Below, in pieces: positions 1 to 7,874 of a DNA stretch of 64,000 bases (its first letter is position 1; the number at the start of each line of letters is the position of its first letter). Origin of the DNA: G963666705 sp963666705 (lineage in GTDB: Bacteria; Pseudomonadota; Alphaproteobacteria; CADEGL01); contig CAXXKO010000016.1 of assembly GCA_963666705.2 (NCBI GenBank), positions 220,678-284,677 on the forward strand. Reading direction: 5' to 3'. The notes below the pieces were generated by a model. That model was not told the DNA's origin and did no database searches. It worked only from the letters and a program-made list of their open reading frames with translations. The position numbers and the translations under genes are program-made.

Positions 1-457
1 CGTCGGGCGTGCGCGCCTCCAGGGCAATCGGCTCCGCCTCGAGGAGTGCCACATATTCGGCGCTCTCGACGGAGAGAACGGTTTCAAGGCCCGGCGCTTC
101 CCGGCGCGCCTCCTGGATCGTATCGACCAGATCGGGGGTGACGATGGCGAGCTTGGCGTCGCTGTGCCCGAGGATATAGGCGAACTCGCGGGCGTGGAGC
201 TTGGCGTTGACCGGCACGGCGGCGAGGCCCGCGTGCCAGCAGGCGAAGAACGCCTCCACATAGGCCGGGCAGTTCTTCATGACGAGCGCGACACGGTCGC
301 CGGGGACGAGCCCGTGGCGCGCGCGCAAGCCCCCGGCGAGCGCCGCCACCCGCATCGCGAGCTCGCGGTAACTCATGAGGTCCCGCGCGCCCAGGGCCAC
401 GGCCGGCCTGTCCCCATGGCCGCGCCCGGCGCGAACCAGGAGGTTGGCGATGTTCAT
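1..457 (-). CDS. AMP-dependent acyl-CoA synthetase/ligase, N-terminal part (runs off window)
   Basis: The reading frame stays open from an ATG at 457 to the window edge, giving about 152 residues that begin MNIANLLVRAGRGHGDRPAV. The sequence has the usual start of the ANL (acyl-CoA synthetase) superfamily: a YRELAMRVAALAGGLRARHG segment, then GDRVALVMKNCPAYVEAFFA and AAVPVNAKLHAREFAYIL. Enzymes of this family adenylate a carboxylic acid and transfer it to CoA. The P-loop and C-terminal lid lie outside the window, so the substrate cannot be judged. The ATG overlaps the end of the frame that continues past the PIN toxin stop codon. Confidence 0.85.
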   Translation of the reverse strand, partial: MNIANLLVRAGRGHGDRPAVALGARDLMSYRELAMRVAALAGGLRARHGLVPGDRVALVMKNCPAYVEAFFACWHAGLAAVPVNAKLHAREFAYILGHSDAKLAIVTPDLVDTIQEARREAPGLETVLSVESAEYVALLEAEPIALEARTPD

Positions 458-621
458 GGGACGGCGCCTTCGGTCATCCCACGAGTCTTAGAGGATCGCG
501 CCGCCAGCCGGAAGGACCGACCACGCCACCGGCCGCAGCCAGGACCCGGCGGAAGAGCGACTTCGAGCAGAGTATCGTTGGCCGACACGAAAGGATTGAT
601 GAATTTCACGCCCCCCATGGT
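454..621 (-). other. In-frame continuation of the PIN toxin beyond its stop codon
   Basis: Directly after the TAA of the PIN gene the same frame continues as TMGGVKFINPFVSANDTLLE and runs on to a TGA at 454-456. PIN toxins commonly finish with a G-G-V-x-(F/V)-x-N-P-F strand a few residues after the SEDLxDG motif, so this looks like the true C-terminal beta strand separated by a nonsense codon. Only the first ~20 residues look like PIN sequence. Confidence 0.55.
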
Positions 622-990
622 TTACCCGTCCTTGAGGTCCTCGCTCACCAACACGCGGCAGCCGGCCTCGCGCGCGACCGCCCAGAGCATGGCGTCCCAA
701 AATGGCATCGTGTCGCGGCGGATCGCGGCGATGGCCTCGGCGAATGATTCCTCCGTCGCCGTCCGTACCGGAAACACGGCCCGCCAATCATCGACGAACG
801 CCGACGCCAGCGCCGGATCGAGTCGTCCTATCCTCGTCACGACAGAGAAGAATTCAGCCAAAGACTGCAGCGTGAGAATGCAGTCGCCGTCGGCCACCCG
901 CCCGATCAGGTCGACGGCGATCTCGTGCCTGTCGCCCGCGTCGATATCGACCGCATAGACCAGGATATTGGTGTCGAATGTGACTCTCAA
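622..990 (-). CDS. PIN-domain toxin (VapC-like), truncated at C-terminus
   Basis: This 122-residue PIN domain keeps the four acidic residues of the VapC-type RNase site: D6 (TFDTNILVYAVD), E46 (LAEFFSV), D99 (FWDAMLWAVA) and D118 (VLVSEDLKDG). VapC-like toxins cleave RNA and are neutralised by the antitoxin encoded just upstream. The start is a TTG at 990 whose last two bases form the antitoxin stop (TTGA, 4 bp overlap), so translation is probably coupled. The protein ends right after DG, about 15-20 residues earlier than relatives; the missing strand is encoded in frame behind the TAA. It may therefore be inactive or unstable. Confidence 0.8.
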   Translation of the reverse strand: MRVTFDTNILVYAVDIDAGDRHEIAVDLIGRVADGDCILTLQSLAEFFSVVTRIGRLDPALASAFVDDWRAVFPVRTATEESFAEAIAAIRRDTMPFWDAMLWAVAREAGCRVLVSEDLKDG

Positions 991-1229
991 CGCTCGTGCA
1001 TCTCGTCCCGAGATGCCCGCAATTGGCCGAGATGGGCGCCTTTTCGCATCCGTCGAATCATGCGCGCGGCCGCCCGCGCGCGCTTGCGTTCCACCGCCCC
1101 GTCGGCCACCGGCCCTAACTTCACCACCGGCTTGCCGCGACTCGTGATGATAATCTCCTCTCCGTCCGCCGCCCTGGACAGAAGCCGGGAAAAGGCTTGG
1201 TTTGCGTCTCGCGCGGAAACACTCCTCAT
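987..1229 (-). CDS. Phd/YefM-type antitoxin
   Basis: An 80-residue protein starting MRSVSARDANQAFSRLL, with the fold signature of Phd/YefM antitoxins (ADGEEIIITSRGKPVVKL). It should bind the PIN toxin encoded next to it and repress the shared promoter. The ATG at 1229 was chosen because GGAGAG lies about 7 bases upstream; an ATG 48 bases further upstream has no such site. The C-terminal tail is rich in Arg and Lys, as expected for the disordered toxin-binding part. Confidence 0.82.
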   Translation of the reverse strand: MRSVSARDANQAFSRLLSRAADGEEIIITSRGKPVVKLGPVADGAVERKRARAAARMIRRMRKGAHLGQLRASRDEMHER

Positions 1230-1363
1230 ATGCGTCTCTCCGAGATATTTCTCTTTGTAGCGATGTACCTGCAACATAAAAAAGAAGGTGTGCCGTCAAT
1301 CGACGCCCCGCCCCTAGCGGTTGCGGCCGACGAGGCGCGAAGCAACAGGGCCGGTCGGCGCGC

Positions 1364-2227
1364 TCAGGCGTCGGGCGCGATGCGGGCGAGAAGGCCGTAA
1401 TGGTCCGAGACCGGCACCCGCCGGCCGTCGGCCAGGGTGACGCAACTTTCGTGCAGGACGACGCGTGCGTCCTCGACCCGGCAGCCGGCCCCTTGCCCGG
1501 TGCGCAGGAGGATGTGATCGATCCGCTGGGGCGGCAGGGCCCGATTGCCGGCGCCGGCGATGACGGGGTTCCCCGGGTCCCAGGTGATCCCCACCTCGGG
1601 CACCCCGCCCATGGCCGCAAAGGCATCGACGAAGCCGGTCGCGATGACCTGGCGGTAGTTGGCGACGGAGCTCGTCGCCCCGGCGTTGAGGTCGCCGGCG
1701 ATCACGGTGAGCTCGGACGCGTCCCCGTCGGCGTGGCGCAGAAGCTCCCCGATCTGGTCGGCGCGGCAGGCCTCGGCGCGGGCGCTTTCGGGATGGCTGA
1801 AGAGCCCGCCGGCGATCGTCTGGCAGGTCAGCACCCGGCAGCGCCCGACCCCGGGCAGGCGCAGGACGCATTCGAGCAGCCCCTTGCGGATGGCAAGCTT
1901 CTCCTCGACGAACCCGGCACGGAACTCCCGCACCCGGACCGCCTCGATCTCATGGCGGGAGAGGACGAGGAGGCCGGTGCCGAGGGGCGGGCCGGGATGG
2001 CTGAGGCCCGCGCAATGGGGATAGAGGTCCCTGAGGCTCGCGGCCAGGAAGGCGCGGTGGGGCCGGCGGAACACCTCCTGCAGGCACACCACGTCGGCCC
2101 CGAGCGCGCGCACCGCGCCCGGCAGGGCCGCCAGCCTGGCCGCGAGGTGTGGCGCCGTCGGATAGAGCGGCGCGCCGAGGAACCGGATTTCGAGCAGGAA
2201 GGTATTGAGGGTCAGGAAAGTGATCAC
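1364..2227 (-). CDS. Endonuclease/exonuclease/phosphatase (EEP) family protein
   Basis: A 287-residue single-domain EEP protein with a GTG start. Family motifs are visible in order: the N-terminal strand LTLNTFLL, the metal-binding Glu in ADVVCLQEVFR, the catalytic Asp/Asn in VIAGDLNAG, and the C-terminal Asp-His in PVSDHYGLLARI. EEP proteins are Mg-dependent phosphodiesterases acting on nucleic acids, phospholipids or sphingolipids; no feature fixes the substrate. No signal peptide is evident. It follows the trypsin-like gene on the same strand after 37 bp. Confidence 0.8.
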   Translation of the reverse strand: MITFLTLNTFLLEIRFLGAPLYPTAPHLAARLAALPGAVRALGADVVCLQEVFRRPHRAFLAASLRDLYPHCAGLSHPGPPLGTGLLVLSRHEIEAVRVREFRAGFVEEKLAIRKGLLECVLRLPGVGRCRVLTCQTIAGGLFSHPESARAEACRADQIGELLRHADGDASELTVIAGDLNAGATSSVANYRQVIATGFVDAFAAMGGVPEVGITWDPGNPVIAGAGNRALPPQRIDHILLRTGQGAGCRVEDARVVLHESCVTLADGRRVPVSDHYGLLARIAPDA

Positions 2228-2264
2228 GGCCGGCCGCCCCCGGCCCGATTGGTGCTGGGGGCAC

Positions 2265-3242
2265 TCAATGCAGGCGCGGCGCCTTGAGGTAGGTCGAGCG
2301 GTCGGCGGAGCGGATCTCGATCTCCCCCTCCTCGTCGTCGCGCAGGATGGTCAGCGGGATCTCGACGCCGGCGGGCCCGAGTCCCCAGATGCGGCGGAAC
2401 ATGGTGACCAGATCGGTGACCGGCTCGCCGGCGACCCGCAGCACCCGGTCGCCGGACTCGATGCCCGCCGCCGCCGCCGGCCCACCATCCGCGAGGCCCA
2501 CCACCACGAGCTTGTCGTCCATGTCGGCCGTGTACATGCCGAGCCAGGGCTGGGGTGGGGCGTCGACCTTGCCGAACTTCAGCAGCTCGTCGAGGATCGG
2601 GGGCAGGATGTCGATGGGGACAATCATGTTGCCCTCGAGGCTGGCGGCCCCGAGGCGCACGCCCTGGACGAACAGAGAGCCGATGCCCTGCAAGCGGCCA
2701 TCCCGTCCGATGAGGGCGGCGCCGCCCCAGTTGGGGTGTGGCGGTGCCGTGAATATGGCCTCGTCCAGCACGTATTCCCAATAGCCGGCGAACTCGTGCC
2801 GCGCCACCACCCGGGCATCGAGCGCCCGCCTGAGGCCGCCGTGGCCGGCGACGATCGCCTGCCCCCCCACTTCCGTGTCCCGCGCGGCGCCAAGCTCGAG
2901 CGGCTTCGTGCCCAGTCGGCCCAGGGCCTGGACGAGGCCCAGGCCCGTCTTGTGGTCGTAGGCGACGACATGCGCCGGTACCGTCGTCCCGTTGTGGGCC
3001 GTCAGCCACACCGTCTCCGCCTCGGTAATGAGATATCCGACGGTCACGACCAGGCCGTCGGCCTCGATCAGCACCCCGTTGCCGGCCCGCTCGGTGCCGA
3101 GCACGGAAGCGGTGAAGGCATCCTCCGGGACCTTCGCGTGGAGGGCGACGACGGCCGAGAGCGCCGCGTCGAGGTCGAAGGCCAGATCTTCCCGCCGCGG
3201 CCTGGCTCCCACGGGAAATTCCCAGTCACCATCGCTTGGCAT
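2265..3242 (-). CDS. Trypsin-like/PDZ protein with a lost catalytic triad (HtrA-related pseudoprotease)
   Basis: A 325-residue protein with the HtrA layout: trypsin-like domain (about 45-215) and a PDZ domain (about 230-315, WLGMYTADMDDKLVVVGLAD through GIESGDRVLRVAGEPV). Aligning by eye to HtrA, the catalytic His position (TNNHV) is Tyr70 in VTVGYLI, the Asp position (TDLAVL) is Gly100 in KTGLGLV, and the Ser position (GNSGGPL) is Trp172 in PNWGGAAL. All three triad residues are replaced although the surrounding fold is kept, so it is probably a binding or scaffolding protein. No signal peptide is seen. Confidence 0.78.
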   Translation of the reverse strand: MPSDGDWEFPVGARPRREDLAFDLDAALSAVVALHAKVPEDAFTASVLGTERAGNGVLIEADGLVVTVGYLITEAETVWLTAHNGTTVPAHVVAYDHKTGLGLVQALGRLGTKPLELGAARDTEVGGQAIVAGHGGLRRALDARVVARHEFAGYWEYVLDEAIFTAPPHPNWGGAALIGRDGRLQGIGSLFVQGVRLGAASLEGNMIVPIDILPPILDELLKFGKVDAPPQPWLGMYTADMDDKLVVVGLADGGPAAAAGIESGDRVLRVAGEPVTDLVTMFRRIWGLGPAGVEIPLTILRDDEEGEIEIRSADRSTYLKAPRLH

Positions 3243-3299
3243 GACGTGCTCCCATCTCCCGGCCCGCGGCCTCGCGGCGCTTCGGCAAGGCGGGCACCC

Positions 3300-4145
3300 T
3301 CAACGCTCCGCCTCCTCGAGGTCGCGGCTCGTGTCGCGGGTGAGGTCGGCGGTCATGAAATCGAGCGTGACCGGCAGGCCGAGCTCGAGCTTGGCGATGT
3401 GCTGGACCCCCAGGGTGGCGGCGGTCATGCGGCACTCGATCAGATGGCCGCCATGCTGGCGGTCCTCGGTCAGGAAATGGATGTGATAGCCGGGGACGTT
3501 GATCGACTGCATGAAGGGCGGCGTCCAGAAGCCGGCCATGGTGCCGCGGACGTTCTCGAATTCGAAGGTCGGCTGGTCCCGCGTGACCTCGACCAGGGGG
3601 CGGTAGTTGTCCTGCTTGGGGACGGAGCGCGTCTTCACGAAATCGAACACGCCGTCGAGCCGGATGGCGTAGAGCATGTTCTGGGAGGGGATGTTGTCGA
3701 GGATCAGCCGGTCGACCTCGGGCCAGCTGAAGTGCCCCTCGACCTCCTCCACCGTGTCCGGGGCGTAGAAGGTCACACAGGCGAAGGGGGTCTTGGCTTC
3801 ATCCGACACTTCGTAGGCCAACTCGTCGGACCGGAGCTGCCAGACCTCGCCGTCGATGATCACCATCTCGCCGTCGAGGTCGTTGAAGGTGCCGAGCCCG
3901 AAATCGCCGTGATGGCGCAGGTCCGCGACGGTCGTGTTCTCGCGGTAGATGCCCTCGACGAGGGCGTTGATGGGGGCCGAGAGGAAGACCGCGTTGCCCT
4001 CCTCGTCGTTGCGCATCAGCCGGCGCAGGGCGAGGTCGATCACTTCCTCCTCGCTGTGCCCGGTGCGCTCGCGCCAATGATCGAGCCGCGCGCGCAGGTC
4101 GGGCGATATGTTTAGGCGGCCCGCCCCGGCGTCCCCTTCTCCCAT
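3300..4145 (-). CDS. budA: Alpha-acetolactate decarboxylase with N-terminal ribbon-helix-helix-like extension
   Basis: Residues ~55-275 match acetolactate decarboxylase (acetolactate to acetoin): SAPINALVEGIYRENTTVAD, GDFGLGTFNDLDGEMVIIDG, KTPFACVTFYAPD, and the zinc ligands H221, H223 and H234 (GYHIHFLTEDRQHGGHL), with the same +2/+11 spacing as the Brevibacillus enzyme. Residues ~10-45 (RLNISPDLRARLDHWRERTG through EEVIDLALRRLM) resemble a ribbon-helix-helix DNA-binding motif that typical enzymes lack. The start is the ATG at 4145, with GGAGG 8 bases upstream; a TTG two codons earlier is too close to that site. No acetolactate synthase gene is adjacent. Confidence 0.85.
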   Translation of the reverse strand: MGEGDAGAGRLNISPDLRARLDHWRERTGHSEEEVIDLALRRLMRNDEEGNAVFLSAPINALVEGIYRENTTVADLRHHGDFGLGTFNDLDGEMVIIDGEVWQLRSDELAYEVSDEAKTPFACVTFYAPDTVEEVEGHFSWPEVDRLILDNIPSQNMLYAIRLDGVFDFVKTRSVPKQDNYRPLVEVTRDQPTFEFENVRGTMAGFWTPPFMQSINVPGYHIHFLTEDRQHGGHLIECRMTAATLGVQHIAKLELGLPVTLDFMTADLTRDTSRDLEEAER

Positions 4146-4273
4146 CGCCAAATCCTCCGACTTTGATATGAGTTCGCTATTCTAGCACAGCCGGAAACCC
4201 GCTCCTCGATCCAAAGACCCCGCCGAAGCAGAAAACCCACGCTGCCGGCGCTCCCAGGCGGCCCGAACATGCC

Positions 4274-5656
4274 TCAACTCTGTACCGAAGCGTTGTTGCG
4301 CACGAAGGTGAGGTAGGGGAGCCGGCCCAGATAGTAGCCGGTGAGCCCCGCCGCCACCATGAAGGTCACGATCATCGACAGCAAGTAACCGTAGCCGTAG
4401 TAGGCGAAGCCGAGCTCGAGCGTCACCCAGGAGAAGAGGCCGTTGGTGACCAGCATGAGCGTGAAGATGCGTAGGGCCGCCCGGCGCAGGTCGAAATAGG
4501 CGATGATGACCGTGAGCGCCAAGATCAGCATCTGGAAGAAGGCGCCGAGGACGCCGATGCGGAACATGCTGAGCTGTAGGAAATTGAACCCCATGGCGCT
4601 GAAGATGGTGGGCGCGAGGGCGATGGTGACGACGCATATCGCCCCCTGCAGGATGAGGAGGTTGCGCCCGCTGCGCATGACGGTGGTCACCAGCGCGCGC
4701 TGATTGTCGGCGATCCGCTGATAGGTGGCGTGGTGTTGGATGTCGCGGTAGAAGGCCAGGTACTTCTCGAAAAACGCGGTCTCGACCGTCAGCACGAACG
4801 CGGCCAGCGACGGCACCACGGTCAGGAAGGCGAGGAACATGGCGCTGTCGTAGTCGGGGAAGGTAACGAAGCCGCCATGCCCGATCTCGCGCTCGGGCGC
4901 CAGCCACATGACCCATTTGTCGATCCAGATGGCGGTGTTGTAGATGACGCCCGCGGCGGCCAGGTCCCAATAGGGCCGGTAATAGTCGAAGAAGCCGAAG
5001 GGGCGGATGCAGATGCACGGGTACTCGGCGAAGATGCGGGCGATGAGGCCGAACAGGATCAGCACCAGCCCGGCGCTGAAGCCGAGCAGCATCCCGAGCA
5101 CGCCGAGGTCGAGCGAGAGGTAGACCGCGCCGAAGGCGCCGAGCAGCATGCCGGTCGCGAAAGCCCGGGTGATCGCTTTGAAGTCCTTCATGGCCGTGAG
5201 AAAAATCGACACCACCCAGATGCCGGCGATGAGGAAGTAGTTGGCGATCGCGGCAAGCTGGACGAGCAGGTTCAGCTCGATGAAGAAGAGGTAGAAGGGG
5301 ATCACCACCACGGCCTGGGTCACGAAGGCCAGGAAGAGGGAGCCGAGCAGGAGGCCCACCGCGCCGCTCACGTCCTTGCGATAGATCATGTCCGAGAGGT
5401 AGCGGGTCGCCACCAGGAGAATGGGCCCGGTGAAGACGAGTGAGAAGGCGAAGTTGTAGATGATCACCAGGCGGAAGGTGGTGACCTCGTAGAGCCGGTC
5501 GAGGTCGGCCGTGAGCGCCGAGATCGCCCCCAGGGAGAGCACCGTGAACAGCCACGGCCCGCTCGACGCCATCGCCGCGTGGGTGTAGCCCTGCATGATG
5601 CCGAGGAGGTCGTCGCGCCGGGTCAGCTTGCGCAGGACGAATCCGATGCCGGCCAT
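4274..5656 (-). CDS. pelG: PelG, inner-membrane Pel polysaccharide transporter
   Basis: A 460-residue polytopic membrane protein, close to the usual PelG length (~456). It starts with the family signature MAGIGFVLRKLTRRDD followed by GYTHAAMASSGPWLFTVLSL. About 12 hydrophobic segments are spread over the whole length, consistent with a flippase-like fold. PelG is thought to move the Pel polymer across the inner membrane together with PelD, PelE and PelF. It is the last gene of the operon, 12 bp after pelF. An extended hydrophilic tail is absent. Confidence 0.93.
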   Translation of the reverse strand: MAGIGFVLRKLTRRDDLLGIMQGYTHAAMASSGPWLFTVLSLGAISALTADLDRLYEVTTFRLVIIYNFAFSLVFTGPILLVATRYLSDMIYRKDVSGAVGLLLGSLFLAFVTQAVVVIPFYLFFIELNLLVQLAAIANYFLIAGIWVVSIFLTAMKDFKAITRAFATGMLLGAFGAVYLSLDLGVLGMLLGFSAGLVLILFGLIARIFAEYPCICIRPFGFFDYYRPYWDLAAAGVIYNTAIWIDKWVMWLAPEREIGHGGFVTFPDYDSAMFLAFLTVVPSLAAFVLTVETAFFEKYLAFYRDIQHHATYQRIADNQRALVTTVMRSGRNLLILQGAICVVTIALAPTIFSAMGFNFLQLSMFRIGVLGAFFQMLILALTVIIAYFDLRRAALRIFTLMLVTNGLFSWVTLELGFAYYGYGYLLSMIVTFMVAAGLTGYYLGRLPYLTFVRNNASVQS

Positions 5657-5668
5657 CGGGGGGCGCCC

Positions 5669-7222
5669 CTATTCCGCGGCCCGTGCCGGCGGCGTGGCCG
5701 CCTGGGCCGTGCGGGTGGGCAGGGCGCGGCATTCCTCGTAAAGCGCGCGGTACAGCCGGTCCTGGTCGATCTTGTCGTAATAGCGCTCGACACGGGCGCG
5801 GATGATCTCGCTGCACCGGCGGTACCAGTCCGGCTCGGTCAACAGCCGGACACAGGCCTGTGCTGTCGCGCGCGGGTTGGAGAGCGGGGTGATGACGCCG
5901 CCGGGGCCGAGCGCCGGCGCCTCGTCGCTCCGCCCCATGATCAGCTCCCGGCAGGCGCCCACGTTGGTCGCCACGGTCGGGATGCCGGCGGCGCCGCCCT
6001 CGAGGATCACCAGCGGCATGCCCTCGGAGATGCTGGTCAACACGAGGATGTCGATCTCGCCCAGCACGTCGTCGAGCTTCATGCGCCCGGTGAATGTGAT
6101 GGTATCGCCAAGGTCCATCTGCGCCACCATGTCGGCGCAGTCCTCATAATAATCCTCGTCCTCGTCGTAGGGGCCGATGACCTTGACCGCAACGTCGAAA
6201 ACCTCTTCCCGGACCATGGCGCAGGCCCGGATGAAGGTCTTCACGTCCTTGATCGGCACCACCCGCCCGATGAAGCCGACGGTTGGCGCGCGCCCTTCGG
6301 CGCCGGGCCGATGGCCCGGCCGGGCGAGCGCCGAATAGCGCGCGTAATCGACGCCATTGGGGATTATGGAGAGCCGCTCGGGCGGTGCTCCGTCGTCGAG
6401 CTGGAGCTGCTGGTTGCCCTCGTAGAGGATGATGATGTTCCGGCAGGCGCCGTAGCAGGCCCGCGAATAACAGGCGAAGGTGTCCATCCACAGGTCCTTG
6501 AGGTCGCGGCTCGAGCGGCCGACGGTGAGGTCCATCTCGCCCGATTCGAACTGCCAGTTCGCCATGGCGATCTCGATCCGGCGCTCGTTCGTGTAGATGC
6601 CGTGCTCGGAGACGATGGCGGGCCGGCCGGTCTCGAGCACGGCCCGCGCCGCCAGCAGGCCGGCATACCCCGTGGACACCGTGTGGTAGACCTGCGCCGC
6701 CGGCAGGTCGGAGAGCAGGACCGAAAACAAGCCACCGAAGAGCGCCCGCCAGGTCCAGAAATAGTCGAGGAAAGAGGCGTCGGGGAGGGCGCGCTCGTAC
6801 ATGCGCAGGAGCATGCGCCAGGCCGACGGGGAATTGAGCAGGATGCGCCCGCCGAGCCGGTCGCGCACCGGCGCCAGGAGGCCGAGCGCCTCGCCCAGCT
6901 CGGGGAGGCCGCCGCCCTCGGTCTGAATCCGGGTCAGCGGGGCCTCCAGCGCGCCGAAGAATTCCTCCATGCGGGGGATGCGGCGGGCGCCGTGGGCCAT
7001 TTCCTGGATGTAGGCGTGCTCGATTCCGACCACGTTGCCGGGCACTTCGTAACGCGGCTCGCGCCGCTCATGGCTCGGCAGCAGACTCACGAGGTAGAAG
7101 CTCAGGTCGTCCTGGGCGCGGATCAGGTCGTGGGTCCATGACGAGACCCCGCCCGCGACGTAGGGATAGGTGCCTTCGAGGATCAGGCAGACATCGGCCT
7201 CGAACGCCGGCTCCACCACCAT
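5669..7222 (-). CDS. pelF: PelF, cytoplasmic Pel glycosyltransferase (GT4)
   Basis: A 517-residue GT4 glycosyltransferase. The N-terminal family signature is ADVCLILEGTYPYVAGGVSS, and the donor-binding region is VPIKDVKTFIRAC plus ISEGMPLVILEGGAAG (E-x7-E motif) and VATNVGACREL. PelF uses UDP-sugars to polymerise Pel. The start is the ATG at 7222, where homology begins and a G-rich ribosome site lies upstream; the frame is open further upstream but that part overlaps pelC. The gap to the pelC stop is 8 bp and pelG follows after 12 bp, which supports a single operon. Confidence 0.93.
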   Translation of the reverse strand: MVVEPAFEADVCLILEGTYPYVAGGVSSWTHDLIRAQDDLSFYLVSLLPSHERREPRYEVPGNVVGIEHAYIQEMAHGARRIPRMEEFFGALEAPLTRIQTEGGGLPELGEALGLLAPVRDRLGGRILLNSPSAWRMLLRMYERALPDASFLDYFWTWRALFGGLFSVLLSDLPAAQVYHTVSTGYAGLLAARAVLETGRPAIVSEHGIYTNERRIEIAMANWQFESGEMDLTVGRSSRDLKDLWMDTFACYSRACYGACRNIIILYEGNQQLQLDDGAPPERLSIIPNGVDYARYSALARPGHRPGAEGRAPTVGFIGRVVPIKDVKTFIRACAMVREEVFDVAVKVIGPYDEDEDYYEDCADMVAQMDLGDTITFTGRMKLDDVLGEIDILVLTSISEGMPLVILEGGAAGIPTVATNVGACRELIMGRSDEAPALGPGGVITPLSNPRATAQACVRLLTEPDWYRRCSEIIRARVERYYDKIDQDRLYRALYEECRALPTRTAQAATPPARAAE

Positions 7223-7230
7223 GCCCCCCG

Positions 7231-7794
7231 CTACCTGGCCGCGCCCGCGAGGCCGTCGATCATGTCGCCGACCAGGTTTTGCGCGGTCTCGTTGAGGCTC
7301 GGGCGGCGCAGGATGCCGATGCCGACGGCGCTGTCGCTCGCCGCCCAAATGACGGTGCCGTCGGGCCGCACGAGGCGCATGTTGATGCCGACCGAGGGCT
7401 CCTCCTTGAGCCCGAACTGGTAACGGTATTCGGTCACGCCGCCGACCAGGACAGCATCGACCCCGAGGGCCTCGGCGACCGCGCTGGCGACGGTCTCCTC
7501 GCCCAGCCCCGCGAGCTCGATGCCGAGCGCCACCAGCCGCAGCCGCATCTCGGACTCCTCGAGCGGCTTGAAGAGGCCGCGCCCGTAGAGCTCGTTGAGG
7601 ACGAGCTGGCTGATGATGAGGCCCGCGCGCGGGTGGGTCGAAAGGTTCTCGAAAGGCGCGACCGCGACGCTCATGCCCTGGTCGGGCGGTGCGGAGGCAT
7701 CGACATAGAGCGTGCCCTCGGAGAACGGGGCGCAGGCGGCGAGGAGGAGCAGCAAGCCGGCGGAGGCACGCGCTATGGCGCGACGACGGCCCAT
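7231..7794 (-). CDS. pelC: PelC-like outer-membrane lipoprotein
   Basis: A 187-residue lipoprotein. A basic n-region and hydrophobic core end in a lipobox LLLAAC within the first ~25 residues, followed by VAPFENLSTHPRAGLIISQL and DAVLVGGVTEYRYQFG, as in the PelC/LPP20-like fold. PelC forms a periplasmic ring under the PelB barrel and guides the polymer to the exit. Length fits (P. aeruginosa PelC is ~172). It lies between the PelB barrel gene and pelF, the position expected in Pel loci. Confidence 0.88.
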   Translation of the reverse strand: MGRRRAIARASAGLLLLLAACAPFSEGTLYVDASAPPDQGMSVAVAPFENLSTHPRAGLIISQLVLNELYGRGLFKPLEESEMRLRLVALGIELAGLGEETVASAVAEALGVDAVLVGGVTEYRYQFGLKEEPSVGINMRLVRPDGTVIWAASDSAVGIGILRRPSLNETAQNLVGDMIDGLAGAAR

Positions 7795-7874
7795 GGGGGG
7801 TATCCGTCCCGTTCGGGTTCGAGGAATGCCGCGCCACTCTAGCGCGCCGGCGGGGAAATGCGAGCCCGCCAAGG

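Noticed and set aside
2205..4115. Long plus-strand open frame of over 600 codons
   Set aside because: It is antisense to the trypsin-like and acetolactate decarboxylase genes, which have clear family motifs; its Asp/Gly/Arg/Val-rich composition is typical of GC-rich shadow frames.
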